Below, one piece after another: positions 32,110-42,900 of a stretch of 59,800 bases of DNA. How positions within the stretch are numbered: the stretch's first letter is position 1; each line of letters starts with the position of its first letter. The translations under genes were made by a program, and so were the position numbers. The stretch comes from a virus. Below the pieces are notes generated by a model. That model saw nothing but the letters and a program-made list of their open reading frames with translations, did not search any database and was not told the DNA's origin. The stretch spans positions 1 through 59,800 of the IMG/VR virus record IMGVR_UViG_3300044731_000564. One strand, written 5' to 3'.

Positions 32110-33489
32110 ATGTCTAATTATATGCAAAATAACATACCCTCAACGGGTAATGATTTAGGCGTAAGTGCGGTGTATTTCAATTCAGTTGAACAAGCTAACA
32201 TACACCCATATTACATGAGAAAAATTGTTCAGCCTTTCGGAAACCAAAGATTAACTTCTTATATTTCTGAAAACTCAACGCCATCAACAAGACCTGCGGC
32301 AACTTACTTTCACAATGAAACAGAAAGATTCCAACAACCAATATATGTACAAACTACTATTGCGGCAGCAGGTGCAGGATTACCTGTTACAATCACAATT
32401 CAACCTGCATCATTAGTAGGAACAAAATCACCGTTAGCGGTTGGTTTCCAAATCTTATTTAATGATGATTCAGTTGGACAGATTACAGCTATCCCTGCTG
32501 AAAACACATTTACAATCGAACCTGCACTATCTACACAAACAATTAGTGTAACAGCAGGTGAGGCTTTAGTGTTCTTCCCTGTTTCAAATGTAACAGAGGG
32601 TTCATGTGCAGGTAATTCGGGATTAAGAAAACTTCCTGTATTATTCAACAACTCAATGCAACAAGTTAGATTAGATGAAACTATTACTGACGAGGCTTAT
32701 GCTTCATTCAGCGAAGATGTTACATTCTTTGATTGGGCAGGTGCAGATGGTAACTCTTACAAGTGTTGGACTTCGGCTACATTGAAAGACAGAGAAACAC
32801 AATTCCATAACGGTATTGAAATGACTGCATTAACAGGACTTCAGTTCACTAATGGTACTCTTACAGGAGATGGTTTCAGAGGTACAAACGGTGTATTGCC
32901 TATCATCAGACAGTACGGTAATCAAATTCCTTACTTCGGTAACGCAGGTGTTCAGGTAACTGACTTTGAATTTATGATGACACAAGCAATCATAGACAAA
33001 GCACCTAAGTCTTATATCGTATCAGCAGGTGTTGATTTCGTTAAAGATGCTAACAAGGCTTTGAAGGATTACTTTATCAATGGTGCAGTTACTTACGGCA
33101 ACATGGGTGGAGAAGGGAACTCATTATCTTGGGGATTCGATTCTTACAAGTTCATGGGTGTAACTCTCAACTTCCAAACCAACGAAACCTTCAACGACCC
33201 TTCATTCTTAGGCGCAGCAGGTTACAATTACAGAGGTTCAGCAGTTTGTATGCCTACCGAGAAAATGGTTAAAGGTAATGCAAATGTTAACTATGTAGAG
33301 TTAGTTAGATTACAAGGTCAATGCTCTCCTGTACTTGGCTATCAGCACTATGTAGTTGATGGAACAGGTATGCTTCAAAATTCATATTTCAGACCGACTT
33401 CTTGCAGAAAGATGACATTCACTTGGTTCGACCAAATTGGTGTTGAAGTTTTTGCAGCACGTCACTTGTATATGTTCCAAAAAGGATAG
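32110..33489 (+). CDS. Major capsid protein
   Basis: A 459-residue protein directly after the scaffold candidate. The N-terminal arm (about 1-70) is followed by an inserted beta region (about 75-160: TIAAAGAGLPVTITIQPASLVG...), then an alpha/beta core with QFHNGIEMTALTGLQFTNG and a C-terminal strand region ending FFAARHLYMFQKG-like (EVFAARHLYMFQKG). Codon use shifts toward C-ending codons compared with neighbouring genes, expected of the most highly expressed virion protein. The HK97 fold is assumed from context. Confidence 0.78.
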   Translation: MSNYMQNNIPSTGNDLGVSAVYFNSVEQANIHPYYMRKIVQPFGNQRLTSYISENSTPSTRPAATYFHNETERFQQPIYVQTTIAAAGAGLPVTITIQPASLVGTKSPLAVGFQILFNDDSVGQITAIPAENTFTIEPALSTQTISVTAGEALVFFPVSNVTEGSCAGNSGLRKLPVLFNNSMQQVRLDETITDEAYASFSEDVTFFDWAGADGNSYKCWTSATLKDRETQFHNGIEMTALTGLQFTNGTLTGDGFRGTNGVLPIIRQYGNQIPYFGNAGVQVTDFEFMMTQAIIDKAPKSYIVSAGVDFVKDANKALKDYFINGAVTYGNMGGEGNSLSWGFDSYKFMGVTLNFQTNETFNDPSFLGAAGYNYRGSAVCMPTEKMVKGNANVNYVELVRLQGQCSPVLGYQHYVVDGTGMLQNSYFRPTSCRKMTFTWFDQIGVEVFAARHLYMFQKG

Positions 33490-33497
33490 TTAAATCA

Positions 33498-33514
33498 GTT
33501 CAAATAAACATTTC
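33498..33514 (+). repeat. GTTCAAATAAACATTTC leader repeat, copy 2
   Basis: Exact copy of 31005-31021, here between the major capsid gene and the gene at 33535. Position before a start codon in both cases suggests a shared expression signal. Confidence 0.7.
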
Positions 33515-33534
33515 ATATTAAAAAAATAAAAATC

Positions 33535-34380
33535 ATGGCTTTAATTCACTATACTACCCCAAACAAAAGTTCAGCTTACACTATCGCAGGGACACCTATT
33601 AATAGAAATATAACGGTAATCCCAAATAGATGTATTGTCACTATAAATGGTTCACCAACGAACCTTAGATATATTTATGGATGCAATACAATATTATTAG
33701 AGGAGCAAGTTAAGTTGGGGTACAAAGAGGATAGAAAGATAGAAGATAGGGATGTAATTAGACTTATCAACGGAAACCATTTTTCAGATGATGCCGACAA
33801 GACAAGAATAGAATACCTTGACAAATGCTCTTATAACAGAGATGCAGAGGGTAGAGATAAGTCTATTCAACCATTGTTTTATCGTGTTGACTATGTAAAA
33901 GAAAGCACAGTTAATGTGCAACTTGAAATGGCTATGTATGAGGCTAAGAAACTAATACTTGAAACACTTAAAAAAGATTCAGTTAAACTTAGAAGGGTTG
34001 GAGAAATTCTTTTAGGTAATATTGATTCACAAGAGGATATTCAAATAATAGAATCGCTATTGACTATTGCTAATAAATTTGAAAACAATAATAAAGACAA
34101 GTCGGGTGCTAATAAAATATTAGCAACTTACAAGTCAATCTCAAATGACTTATCAGAGAAAATTGATGAGTTAATTAAAGAGAAAATTATTGTTCCATCG
34201 GCTACCAAAGTAATTACAGTAGAGGATAATAAAGAACTTATCTCATTTAAAGTTGGAAGTCCTTTTAAGAAAAAATTAGAAGATTTCTTTCAGACCAAAG
34301 ATGGAGAAGCACAACTATTAGTACTCGAAGAGTTACTTAGTACCAAGAAGAAAAATTCATTAGCATCACAAACAGTTTAG
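33535..34380 (+). CDS. Virion-region hypothetical protein
   Basis: A 281-residue protein with a beta-rich start (IHYTTPNKSSAYTIAGTPINRNITVIPNRCIVTING) followed by long charged helices (about 120-200) and a C-terminal helix. Located between the major capsid and a small decoration-like protein. It could be an auxiliary capsid or head-completion protein; no family recognised. Confidence 0.6.
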   Translation: MALIHYTTPNKSSAYTIAGTPINRNITVIPNRCIVTINGSPTNLRYIYGCNTILLEEQVKLGYKEDRKIEDRDVIRLINGNHFSDDADKTRIEYLDKCSYNRDAEGRDKSIQPLFYRVDYVKESTVNVQLEMAMYEAKKLILETLKKDSVKLRRVGEILLGNIDSQEDIQIIESLLTIANKFENNNKDKSGANKILATYKSISNDLSEKIDELIKEKIIVPSATKVITVEDNKELISFKVGSPFKKKLEDFFQTKDGEAQLLVLEELLSTKKKNSLASQTV

Positions 34381-34413
34381 ATTTAACAATAACCACTTAA
34401 AAAAAATAATACA

Positions 34414-34776
34414 ATGGCTAATATAATCAAAGCAGGTGTGTTAAGAAGAAACTCAAATTGGTTGGGTAGCGGATTAACACTTAATGCACAAACATTCAAT
34501 GTAGCAGACATTGAGAACGTTAGAAATTGCTACGTGAAGGACACGTACAACTTCGATATTTCAACACCTCAATTAGTAGGTGGAGAGATACCTAATGATT
34601 CACCACTAATCGTAGGCGCGGAAGAAGCAATTGCATTTACTTACAGAGATGGTGCTGATGCACGTTTCACACGTTATGTAATTAGCGGAAACCAAGCAAC
34701 CTTTATTACGGCTCTTAATGATGCTAACAACATCACTACATTAAGCCCTGTAAACGGTTACACGTTAGTAGGATAG
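34414..34776 (+). CDS. Small capsid-associated protein candidate
   Basis: A 120-residue beta-rich protein (ANIIKAGVLRRNSNWLGSGLTLNAQTFNVADIENVRNCYV...; ending NGYTLVG). Size and location next to the capsid gene, and high-expression style codon use, suggest an auxiliary or decoration protein. A terminator hairpin follows it. Confidence 0.55.
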   Translation: MANIIKAGVLRRNSNWLGSGLTLNAQTFNVADIENVRNCYVKDTYNFDISTPQLVGGEIPNDSPLIVGAEEAIAFTYRDGADARFTRYVISGNQATFITALNDANNITTLSPVNGYTLVG

Positions 34777-34802
34777 TTTAAATTAATTAACTTAACAATA
34801 TA

Positions 34803-34836
34803 ATGGTGGGGGAGTAAAATCCCCTACCATTTATTA
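34803..34836 (+). terminator. Rho-independent-type terminator after the capsid genes
   Basis: An 11-bp stem, ATGGTGGGGGA (34803-34813) with TCCCCTACCAT (34820-34830), including one G-U pair and a 6-nt loop, is followed by TTATTAA. It would reduce transcription from the highly expressed capsid genes into the genes downstream. Confidence 0.7.
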
Positions 34837-34848
34837 ACATTACAAACT

Positions 34849-36480
34849 ATGGGTTTAGTAATAAATAGTGCCAATATAGTTGAATTTGATTATTCAGTAA
34901 ATTACAATCTAAATTCAGAGGAAGTAACAATGATTAGCGAAACTACCTATCAAACGGGTGGTGCAGCAAATGTTATAGGTATTAACTTTAGTATTACATC
35001 GCCTTCGGGAGATACATACTACGATAATACAAACTTCCTATTGCCTGATATTTCACCTTTGTCCATAGACCAATCATTCTCCAAAGATATGATAACCTTT
35101 GCAGGTTCAGTTCAGTATGGAGTGTGGACTATTGTAGGTAGTATAAAAGACCAAGATGGTACTATATACACCCTTACTAAGACACAAGATATTTGTAAGC
35201 CAAAATCAAATTCATCAACACAAGGTAGCGATAGTTATGCCACAGTAGGGGTATCATTAGACTGCAACCAAAACTTATTAATTTATCAAGACAAGACTAC
35301 CTATACCTATCAGAGTGTAAGGAGTACAAGTGTTGTCTATTCGGGTATCATGCAGTACCCTGCAAGTGCAGAACTATCTAACCTTGCATTTACAAGTTCA
35401 TTCTTTGTTGATTCACCCGTTTATGATGGCAGCTATATCTTTACAGTAGATAATGTTGCTACATATGACTTCGATGATTTACAGAGCGTAACAATTGCTT
35501 ACACAGCAACAAAGACATTTAAGGCTCAATGTGTTTCTTTATGTAACATTAGATGTGCCTTTGAAAAATATTTTGCAGTATATACAACAGCACTTGCCAA
35601 CGGAAGCAAGAACCTTAATACTATTAAGGACAATATGCTTTCGTTAATAGGATATATAAAGAGTGCTGAATTTGCTATATCATGTGGTGGAGATGCAAGT
35701 GATTCAATTACTGCAATAGAAGACATTACGGGATATGAGTGTGATTGTGGTTGTGGGCAAGGAGTAGCGAGGGGTGTATTCACAATGCAAAACATAATAG
35801 TAAAGGCAGGTGAAGGAGATATAACAGTATCAACATCAACAGTAGGTAAGACAACTACATTTACTATTAACGATATAACCTATGTCATAGAAACAAATAC
35901 AAGCGGAGTAACAATAACAACAGAAACAGTAGGTGGAGTTACTACCTATACTATTGATGTCTGTGTTGATGTGCTACCTATATGTAATTCAATAACAATA
36001 CAAGGAATAGACGATGAAGATATAGACGTAGAAGAATCACAAGGGTTTCCAAGTGGTTCGTTATTAAGTTCTTTATTTGCTTATATATCAACTCAATTCA
36101 GCAATTTAAAAACATTATTAGGAACACCAAATTGGATTGATATTGATGATGCTGATTTAGATAATGGTTGGACTGTTAATGGAACTCTTCAATATAGAAA
36201 GAACGCAATTAATGGAGTAGAAGTAAGAGGTAGCATATTTGCTATCGACCCATTAAACAATCTTATAACAACACTACCTGTTGGATTTACACCTGCAACA
36301 ACTTATTTTGAGTTTACACAGTTAACAACTATTGGTTATGCGTTAGGAAATTCAGACCCAATAACTTGTCGTATTGAAATATTAACAACAGGAGAGGTTT
36401 CTCTTACATATAAAGATTCTGTACCTGCAAGTGGAACATATTATTTATATCTTGACTTTATTAAATTCTCAACAGTATAA
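34849..36480 (+). CDS. Head fibre-like protein with C-terminal binding domain
   Basis: A 543-residue beta-rich protein. Residues 1-220 look like Ig-type sandwiches. A short Cys-rich segment (YECDCGCG, about 298) follows a helix. The final 120 residues (NWIDIDDADLDNGWTVNGTLQYRKNAINGVEVRGS...) match the NGW...YRK...V.xRG pattern of receptor-binding or knob domains at the ends of phage fibres and appendages. Located after the capsid terminator and before ring proteins, it may be a head or collar fibre. Confidence 0.6.
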   Translation: MGLVINSANIVEFDYSVNYNLNSEEVTMISETTYQTGGAANVIGINFSITSPSGDTYYDNTNFLLPDISPLSIDQSFSKDMITFAGSVQYGVWTIVGSIKDQDGTIYTLTKTQDICKPKSNSSTQGSDSYATVGVSLDCNQNLLIYQDKTTYTYQSVRSTSVVYSGIMQYPASAELSNLAFTSSFFVDSPVYDGSYIFTVDNVATYDFDDLQSVTIAYTATKTFKAQCVSLCNIRCAFEKYFAVYTTALANGSKNLNTIKDNMLSLIGYIKSAEFAISCGGDASDSITAIEDITGYECDCGCGQGVARGVFTMQNIIVKAGEGDITVSTSTVGKTTTFTINDITYVIETNTSGVTITTETVGGVTTYTIDVCVDVLPICNSITIQGIDDEDIDVEESQGFPSGSLLSSLFAYISTQFSNLKTLLGTPNWIDIDDADLDNGWTVNGTLQYRKNAINGVEVRGSIFAIDPLNNLITTLPVGFTPATTYFEFTQLTTIGYALGNSDPITCRIEILTTGEVSLTYKDSVPASGTYYLYLDFIKFSTV

Positions 36481-37181
36481 TGGTATCAGTAAATTCAGTT
36501 TATCAAAAGGTATTACTACTCACTAACAAGTCGGGTGGTGCAGGGTACTTAGTTCCCGAAGATTTTAATAACTATATAGCAATGGTTAATACCGACAAGA
36601 TGAACAATGAGTTTAGCAGATTTCAACAAACTCAAAAGGTTACAGATACGGTAAAGCCATTTATAGTTACTAAGAACATACCTATATCATCTAACGGTAA
36701 AGTATTATATCCTGATGACTACTATTTTTTCTTAGCATTAGGAACGTATAATAAAGATGAATATGTTTCTGAAACTGCAAAGTGCAACGATGAAGGTATC
36801 ACACCTAACTATAACAACATAACACAAGTACCTATTAAGCTAATAGATAATGATAAGTTTAGAGTAAGAAATTTATCTCCACTATATGTAGGTAATACCG
36901 ACTTTCCTTTTGCTACTATGTACAACGATTATATCCAAGTAGCACCAAGAAACTTAGGGGTATGCTTTATGGACTACCTTAAAACACCAAGCACACCTTT
37001 TTGGGGATATACTACCGATATTTATGGCTTACCCGTTTATGATTCTGCAACAAGTACAGACTTTGATTGGGATGAGAATACAGAGAACGATTTAGTAAGA
37101 ATGATTTGCCTGTACTTTGGAGTAGAGGTAAGGGAGTATGAATTTAGCAAATTAGTAATTCAAGCAAATGAAGCACCATGA
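36480..37181 (+). CDS. Head-tail ring/adaptor protein candidate
   Basis: A 233-residue protein (MVSVNSVYQKVLLLTNKSGGAGYLVPEDFNNYIAMVNTD...; DYIQVAPRNLGVCFMDYLKTP). The mix of an N-terminal helical part, strands built around DDYYFFLALG, and a C-terminal helix (DLVRMICLYFGVEVREYEFSKLVIQ) resembles connector proteins that stack under the portal. It begins 1 bp before the preceding stop ends. Assigned by order and style. Confidence 0.5.
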   Translation: MVSVNSVYQKVLLLTNKSGGAGYLVPEDFNNYIAMVNTDKMNNEFSRFQQTQKVTDTVKPFIVTKNIPISSNGKVLYPDDYYFFLALGTYNKDEYVSETAKCNDEGITPNYNNITQVPIKLIDNDKFRVRNLSPLYVGNTDFPFATMYNDYIQVAPRNLGVCFMDYLKTPSTPFWGYTTDIYGLPVYDSATSTDFDWDENTENDLVRMICLYFGVEVREYEFSKLVIQANEAP

Positions 37182-37510
37182 TAGAATTTTTTTCAGTAAT
37201 AATTATTATAACACTATGGATTAATGGTTTATACATTCTAATAAAAGATGGAATGATATTAGGGTTCATTAGTCAATGGAAGCAAGACTTAATTAACAAG
37301 ATAACTCACTTACCACAAACTAATTATTGGGTATCAATTTTATTAAAACCTATAATGACTTGCAGACCTTGTATGAGTTCTGTACATGGAATAATAGTTT
37401 ATATGTTGTGTGTTATTTCTTTAGGAGTTAAGTTTAGTTTCGTTATACTTTTGCTAACTTTGATTTGTACAGTTCCAATCGTTTATTTAACTACTAAAAT
37501 TATAAAGTAG
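37178..37510 (+). CDS. Small membrane protein with CxxC motif
   Basis: A 110-residue protein with three hydrophobic segments (IEFFSVIIIITLWINGLYILI; VHGIIVYMLCVISLGVKFSFV; LLLTLICTVPIVYL) and a conserved-looking MTCRPCMSSVHG between them. A membrane protein inside a structural operon is odd; it may act in virion entry or in host takeover. It overlaps its neighbour in ATGA. Confidence 0.6.
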   Translation: MIEFFSVIIIITLWINGLYILIKDGMILGFISQWKQDLINKITHLPQTNYWVSILLKPIMTCRPCMSSVHGIIVYMLCVISLGVKFSFVILLLTLICTVPIVYLTTKIIK

Positions 37511-37511
37511 A

Positions 37512-38117
37512 ATGTTAGTTAGAGATTTGGCAATGGAGGTTTATAGGATTATAAACGGTGGTGATGTATCAGATGATAGTGGCTTAGACCTTATTGACTA
37601 CATGGAAGAGGTGCAACAAGTAGCAGCTAAGAAGATACAAGAAACATTCTTTAATAATTACAAAGCATTTGGCGAAGCATACATAGATGAAAATTATATA
37701 GAGGTTTATGAGGAGAATGAAATACTTTACAACGAAGTTCAAGATGTATATTATATAAAAGTCCCTGCACCGATATTAATGCTACCTAAAGGTTACGGTA
37801 TTCAGTACATAGGTTTAAGTCAGTCATTAGATAGCCCATTCGCAAGGCTTACAATAGGAAATCAAGGAATATACGCTAACATACCAAGCGACATTACATC
37901 GTACATAGCAACACAAGAAAGAATACAGTTTTCTAATTTACCTTATGGAGTTAAAAACTTAGTAGTAGCATTAGTTCCTGCAAAGCCAACTAACATTAGC
38001 GAAGATGATGCAAGTGATATTAAGAATGAGGTTGTAAAAAGAATGTTAATGTCAAAGGGTATCATACAAGATAAAGTAAACAACTCAAACCCAACACCTA
38101 CAAATAATGGACAATAA
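37512..38117 (+). CDS. Head-tail connector/ring protein candidate
   Basis: A 201-residue protein (LVRDLAMEVYRIINGGDVSDDSGLDLIDYMEEVQQVAAKKIQ...). Alpha-helical start, beta middle (EVQDVYYIKVPAPILMLPKGYGIQYIGLSQSLDSPFARL), and a polar end. It overlaps the next gene by 11 bp. Likely another ring or adaptor component; assigned by position. Confidence 0.45.
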   Translation: MLVRDLAMEVYRIINGGDVSDDSGLDLIDYMEEVQQVAAKKIQETFFNNYKAFGEAYIDENYIEVYEENEILYNEVQDVYYIKVPAPILMLPKGYGIQYIGLSQSLDSPFARLTIGNQGIYANIPSDITSYIATQERIQFSNLPYGVKNLVVALVPAKPTNISEDDASDIKNEVVKRMLMSKGIIQDKVNNSNPTPTNNGQ

Positions 38118-39945
38118 ACTTTCGGCATTTATAACATTAGACGAGGTAGTAAAACAGTATCTAATAGATATTGATGCGGTTGATACTAAGAACTATAATC
38201 GTGCTATCGCTCACGCAATGAGAGGGTACAACGAATTAGAGTGGGATGTACTAAAGAAATTTACAGCAAGGATACTACCCGTAGATTCAGTAACAAAAAC
38301 AGTTACACTACCCGAAGACTTTGTTCAGTACACAAGAATAGGATTCAAGAATCAAGTAGGTGAAGTTATAGACTTAACCTATGACCCTAATTTAGTAACA
38401 GAAATAACAGCCGAAGACTGCCATTGTAACGAGTGTGGTTGTAACGATGAAGTATGTGCAGCAACAGACAAGTACGCACTAACTAAATCTGAAATAGTAC
38501 TACCAACAGAACAGAAGGTATGCGACTATGCGACTTCGATAGAATTTACAACAGAGATATGTGATTACAGAGCAATAGTTTCTTTATCGTTTCCTTTAAC
38601 ATTAAATTCTTATGTGTTAAATGGAGAAACAATAGACATAAATGTTGTATGCAATAACGCATCAGAACAAGAGGCAGTTTTAGTTGGAATAGGACTTACA
38701 AAGTCAAACCCTACTACCTATACAGCTTTGGCTACTTATGATTATTGGACTACTATTAGTTACACTAATCAAGTAGGAACACCATCACTATATACACTAC
38801 AACAAATATCTTGTACTACCGATAATTCATACTATGGATTCCCATTTACGGTTACATCATTATTGATAGATGGTGAAACAAGTGTAACAAATAAGTTAAT
38901 AACAACACAACAAGAGTTTGAAGATTTCTTTGAGGCATTAGGTTTTGATGTAAACTCTACCAAGACAATTTCAGCAACCGAATCAACAACAGTATATACT
39001 AATGTAACGGTAACAGACAATAAAGGAGAGGAAACAACTATATACTTTTTTCCAAGAAGTTGTACCTTAGAAACTAATGATGTTACCTATGAAAAGAAAG
39101 TAACTACTTGCTTGTCGGGAGATAAAGTAACAAAAGAAACGTGCGCACCCGTACTTATAAATTCAACAGTTGACCTTTACGACTATTCAGTTGACTTTGG
39201 TGGTGCATTAGGATTGCCAACAGAGGTATTATACAATAAAGATGGTCAAGAATATAGTTTAGGAACAATAGACACATTAGACGAACTATATACAGAATTA
39301 ATTGCATTAGGTTGGGGATTAGTTTCTTATGACGATGCTATAATGGTACTCATAGGTAGTGAAAATATTTGGGGTGATTTTGAATTTGTAGATACACCTT
39401 TACTTGTTACACCCGACACTATACTTGAATATCAATCAGTAAACGTAGTAGAAAAGTGTTCAACAGAGATAGTGTGCGAGTTAGAAGTATTAGAGTGTGG
39501 TTGTATAGTACCAACAGATGAAGTTATTAATACCTTGTACGCAGCTAATCTTATTGATAACGCTATGTTTCAAAGGTATATTAATGGCGGTGAAATAAGC
39601 ACTACATGGAGGCAACCGATGAACGCTTATGGCTTCTATAATGTAGATGTACATAAGGGGATTATTAAGTTAGACCCATTCTTTCGATACGATGCTATTT
39701 ATTTAGAGTACTACACATCATCAAGAATACAATCAAAGGACTTCTTAGTACCCGTTTTAGCAAGGGAATATCTTATATCTTATATGCACAAGATGAGTAT
39801 TCTAAGAAAGAACAACGCACCACTTTGGCAAATAGAGAAGGCACAGAAACAAGCAAGAGCCGAAAAGCATAACCTAAGATTAAGATGGCAACCGATTAGA
39901 TACAGAGAGATAGTAGATTTATTCAGAACAACAAGCAAGAGTTAA
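38107..39945 (+). CDS. Ring/tail-tube-like protein with large insertion
   Basis: A 612-residue protein. The N-terminal 110 residues (AIAHAMRGYNELEWDVLKKFTARILPVDSVTKTVTLPEDFVQYTRIGF) and the C-terminal 125 residues (GIIKLDPFFRYDAIYLEYYTS... LAREYLISYMHKMSILRKN...IEKAQKQARAEKHNLRLR) together look like one connector/tail-tubular fold. Between them is about 350 residues of extra beta-rich sequence, beginning with a Cys cluster (DCHCNECGCNDEVC, about 101-114) and containing two modules with a FEDFFEALGFDV / LYTELIALGWGL motif. Assigned by context. Confidence 0.55.
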   Translation: MDNKLSAFITLDEVVKQYLIDIDAVDTKNYNRAIAHAMRGYNELEWDVLKKFTARILPVDSVTKTVTLPEDFVQYTRIGFKNQVGEVIDLTYDPNLVTEITAEDCHCNECGCNDEVCAATDKYALTKSEIVLPTEQKVCDYATSIEFTTEICDYRAIVSLSFPLTLNSYVLNGETIDINVVCNNASEQEAVLVGIGLTKSNPTTYTALATYDYWTTISYTNQVGTPSLYTLQQISCTTDNSYYGFPFTVTSLLIDGETSVTNKLITTQQEFEDFFEALGFDVNSTKTISATESTTVYTNVTVTDNKGEETTIYFFPRSCTLETNDVTYEKKVTTCLSGDKVTKETCAPVLINSTVDLYDYSVDFGGALGLPTEVLYNKDGQEYSLGTIDTLDELYTELIALGWGLVSYDDAIMVLIGSENIWGDFEFVDTPLLVTPDTILEYQSVNVVEKCSTEIVCELEVLECGCIVPTDEVINTLYAANLIDNAMFQRYINGGEISTTWRQPMNAYGFYNVDVHKGIIKLDPFFRYDAIYLEYYTSSRIQSKDFLVPVLAREYLISYMHKMSILRKNNAPLWQIEKAQKQARAEKHNLRLRWQPIRYREIVDLFRTTSKS

Positions 39946-42900
39946 TGATACAAAAGGTAAATCCTATTAAGGGTATAGATATAGATTCTCATGCTTCTTT
40001 AGCAGACCCTAATAGCGTTAGGTTTGCTAAGAATGTAGAGGTTAAGAATATAGGAAACGATGAGTACCCAACAGGAGAAAATGGTGGAGTAGTGAAGCCC
40101 GTTCTATCAAACAGTACTAACTTTAATACCGACATACTACCGAGAGAGAGAACATTTACAATAGACCTTTCAGCACTTGACCTAACAGACCCACAACTAC
40201 TATACGGATATATAGTTGACTATGTAGAAACAGTTTCACTTGAAACGATAACAGTAGAGGCGGACTTAGATAATTTCTTTACTACGTTAGGGTTTACTGT
40301 AATAGGAACACAACAGTATCAGATAACACTTGTAAACGAAGTATGGCAGAAGGTTACATTTATTCAAAGTCAGGTAACAACAGTATATGACTTCGTACTA
40401 ACAGACGAAGGAGATTTAGTAGGCACAAATATTACAATAGGTAGTCTATATGACATTAGAAGGAACGAAATGTATTTCTTTAATAGAAATAATAGCGGAA
40501 GACACCATATAATAGTTTACAACGATAAGTATGAGATATATACTAAAATTATAGAAGCACCTATACTTGGCTTTAACTATACACATAGAGTAGGTTACGA
40601 CATAGACTTAGTAGAAGCAAAGGTATTAGATGATGATGAATTATTAGATGATGGTGAATTAAAAAGATTGTTGTATTGGACTGATGGAGTTAACCCACCG
40701 AGAAAGATAAATGTAGATAAAGCAATAGATGGGGATTACATAGATTCATCAAGTGGTGGCTTACATTACTCATCTGATGATGAATTTATTTGTGCCGTAA
40801 AGTACCCACCCGATATTTCACCATTTGTAAACTTTAGCGCAAGGGATAGCGACGTAGCAACAAATAATATAGCATTTAAAAACTTTCAATTCAGAAGTAA
40901 GTTTCTATATGATGATAATGATTACTCTACTTATTCGTCTATAAGCACGTTATCATTTATAGCAGACTATGCAGGTATTCAGTTTTCATTGCTACCTAAC
41001 TATACTAACATATCATTTTCAGCAGGTAGTATTATTGTAAGGAAAGTAGAAATAGCATACAGAGAAGGCAATACAGATGATTGGAGAACCTACGAGATAA
41101 TAGATAGAAGTGAAATAGTTTCTAATTCTATTTATAATTATAACCCTATTGATAACACCTTTGAGTATAACTTTTATAACAATAGAGGTTATTCAGCAAT
41201 AGCAATAGAACAATCAGAAAAGCTATTCGATAGCCACCCTATATTAGCAAGGACACAAGATATGCTAAGTAACAATACTTTAGCATACGGAGATATTTTA
41301 GAAGGATATGATAACATAGATTTAAGTGTTGATACACCTACTATAACAGTTGATTATGATGATATTGATGTTCAATTAATAGACTTAAATTCAAGCATAG
41401 ATATAAGATTTAGTGCAGGTGGTAGTGGAAATACAACGGGTAGTGTTAGTATAATAAAACTAAGTGCATCAAGCGGAACTACATCAGTAATAGACACGCT
41501 ACCAATATCACAAGGAGTTGTTGGAACTACTGTAATAGTAAATTACCCTTTAAGCAGCATTGGAACACCTGTATTTAATGGAGATAAAATATATGTAGAA
41601 GTAGATATAACCCTTAAAGGAACTAATCTTGCAATACAATCAACGTCAACATTTGATGGCACTTTGTCAAATGTTCAAAGTCCACAACCTTGTGGTGTAG
41701 GAGATTTTGACGTTCAAATGACTGCTAATTTTGGTATTACATTGGGAATTACAAGAGTTCCATTTGAACTACAAATAAGTAACCCTTGTAACTCATATAA
41801 CATAATAACTTATGAATACACAAATGGAAACTTAGACTTCTTTAATCAGTTAAAACAAGGTGGTAAATATAAGTTTGGACTAATAGGATTTGATGATGCA
41901 AATAGAAGTTCATTTGTATCTAACATAGATGATGTTTATATTAACTCTATTGTTGAAAGCGGTGCAGATAAAAAGGTTACATTAACACTTGACTTTAATA
42001 ATCATGTGTTCCCCGATTGGGTTAAAAAAATATCTGTATGTAGGACAAAGAATGTATTAATAGATAGAAGTTTAGGATTAGGTTACTTGCAAACAGCTAT
42101 TGAAAATGTTACTTATGTTGGAACAGATAGAATAACATTTGAAATAACAGACCAAAACACTTTTAATTCGGATAACTACTTTAGAACATCAACAAACTAT
42201 TCTTATTCGGATGGAGATATAGTTAGGTTTATTACTAATAATAACGGAACTTTAAATACAGATATAATTGATAGGGTTATTAAAAGTGAAGATGGAGTTA
42301 CGTTTGCAGTAGATTGGGACTTACAATTAGCAACACCAAATGTTAAAAATGGAGATATAGTAGAGATATACACCCCTGCAAAACAACTAACAACAGACAC
42401 CTACTACGAAATAGGACAAAGGTTAGCACTAACAGAAACAGTAGGAGATAACAGAGTAGTTAATAATTCAGTTACATTAGAAACATTCGATACATACTTT
42501 ACCGATAGAACTTATTTAGGCACATCATTTCTATTTGAAAGCCATAGTAGAGCAGATATAATACCCGACAGTCAAGGTGAAGATATAGGTAGAAGTAATA
42601 TTGAAAACCCTAATGCAAGACAAGTATGGAAGCCTTCATTATTAAGATACTCATTAGTATTTAACCCTGATTCCTTTGTAAATGGGTTAAGTTCTTTCGA
42701 TGCAAGTAGGAAGAAATTATTTAACAGACAGTACGGAAACATAACTAAGATATACTGCAATCAAAGTGAGTTGCATATATTCCAAATAGATAATGTGTTT
42801 AAGTCTTTAATTAATAAAAGACAAATCAGACAAGCAGATGGTACTATACAGTTAATAGCAAGTGATGAAATTATTTCAGACCCTTTAGATACGTTAGGTG

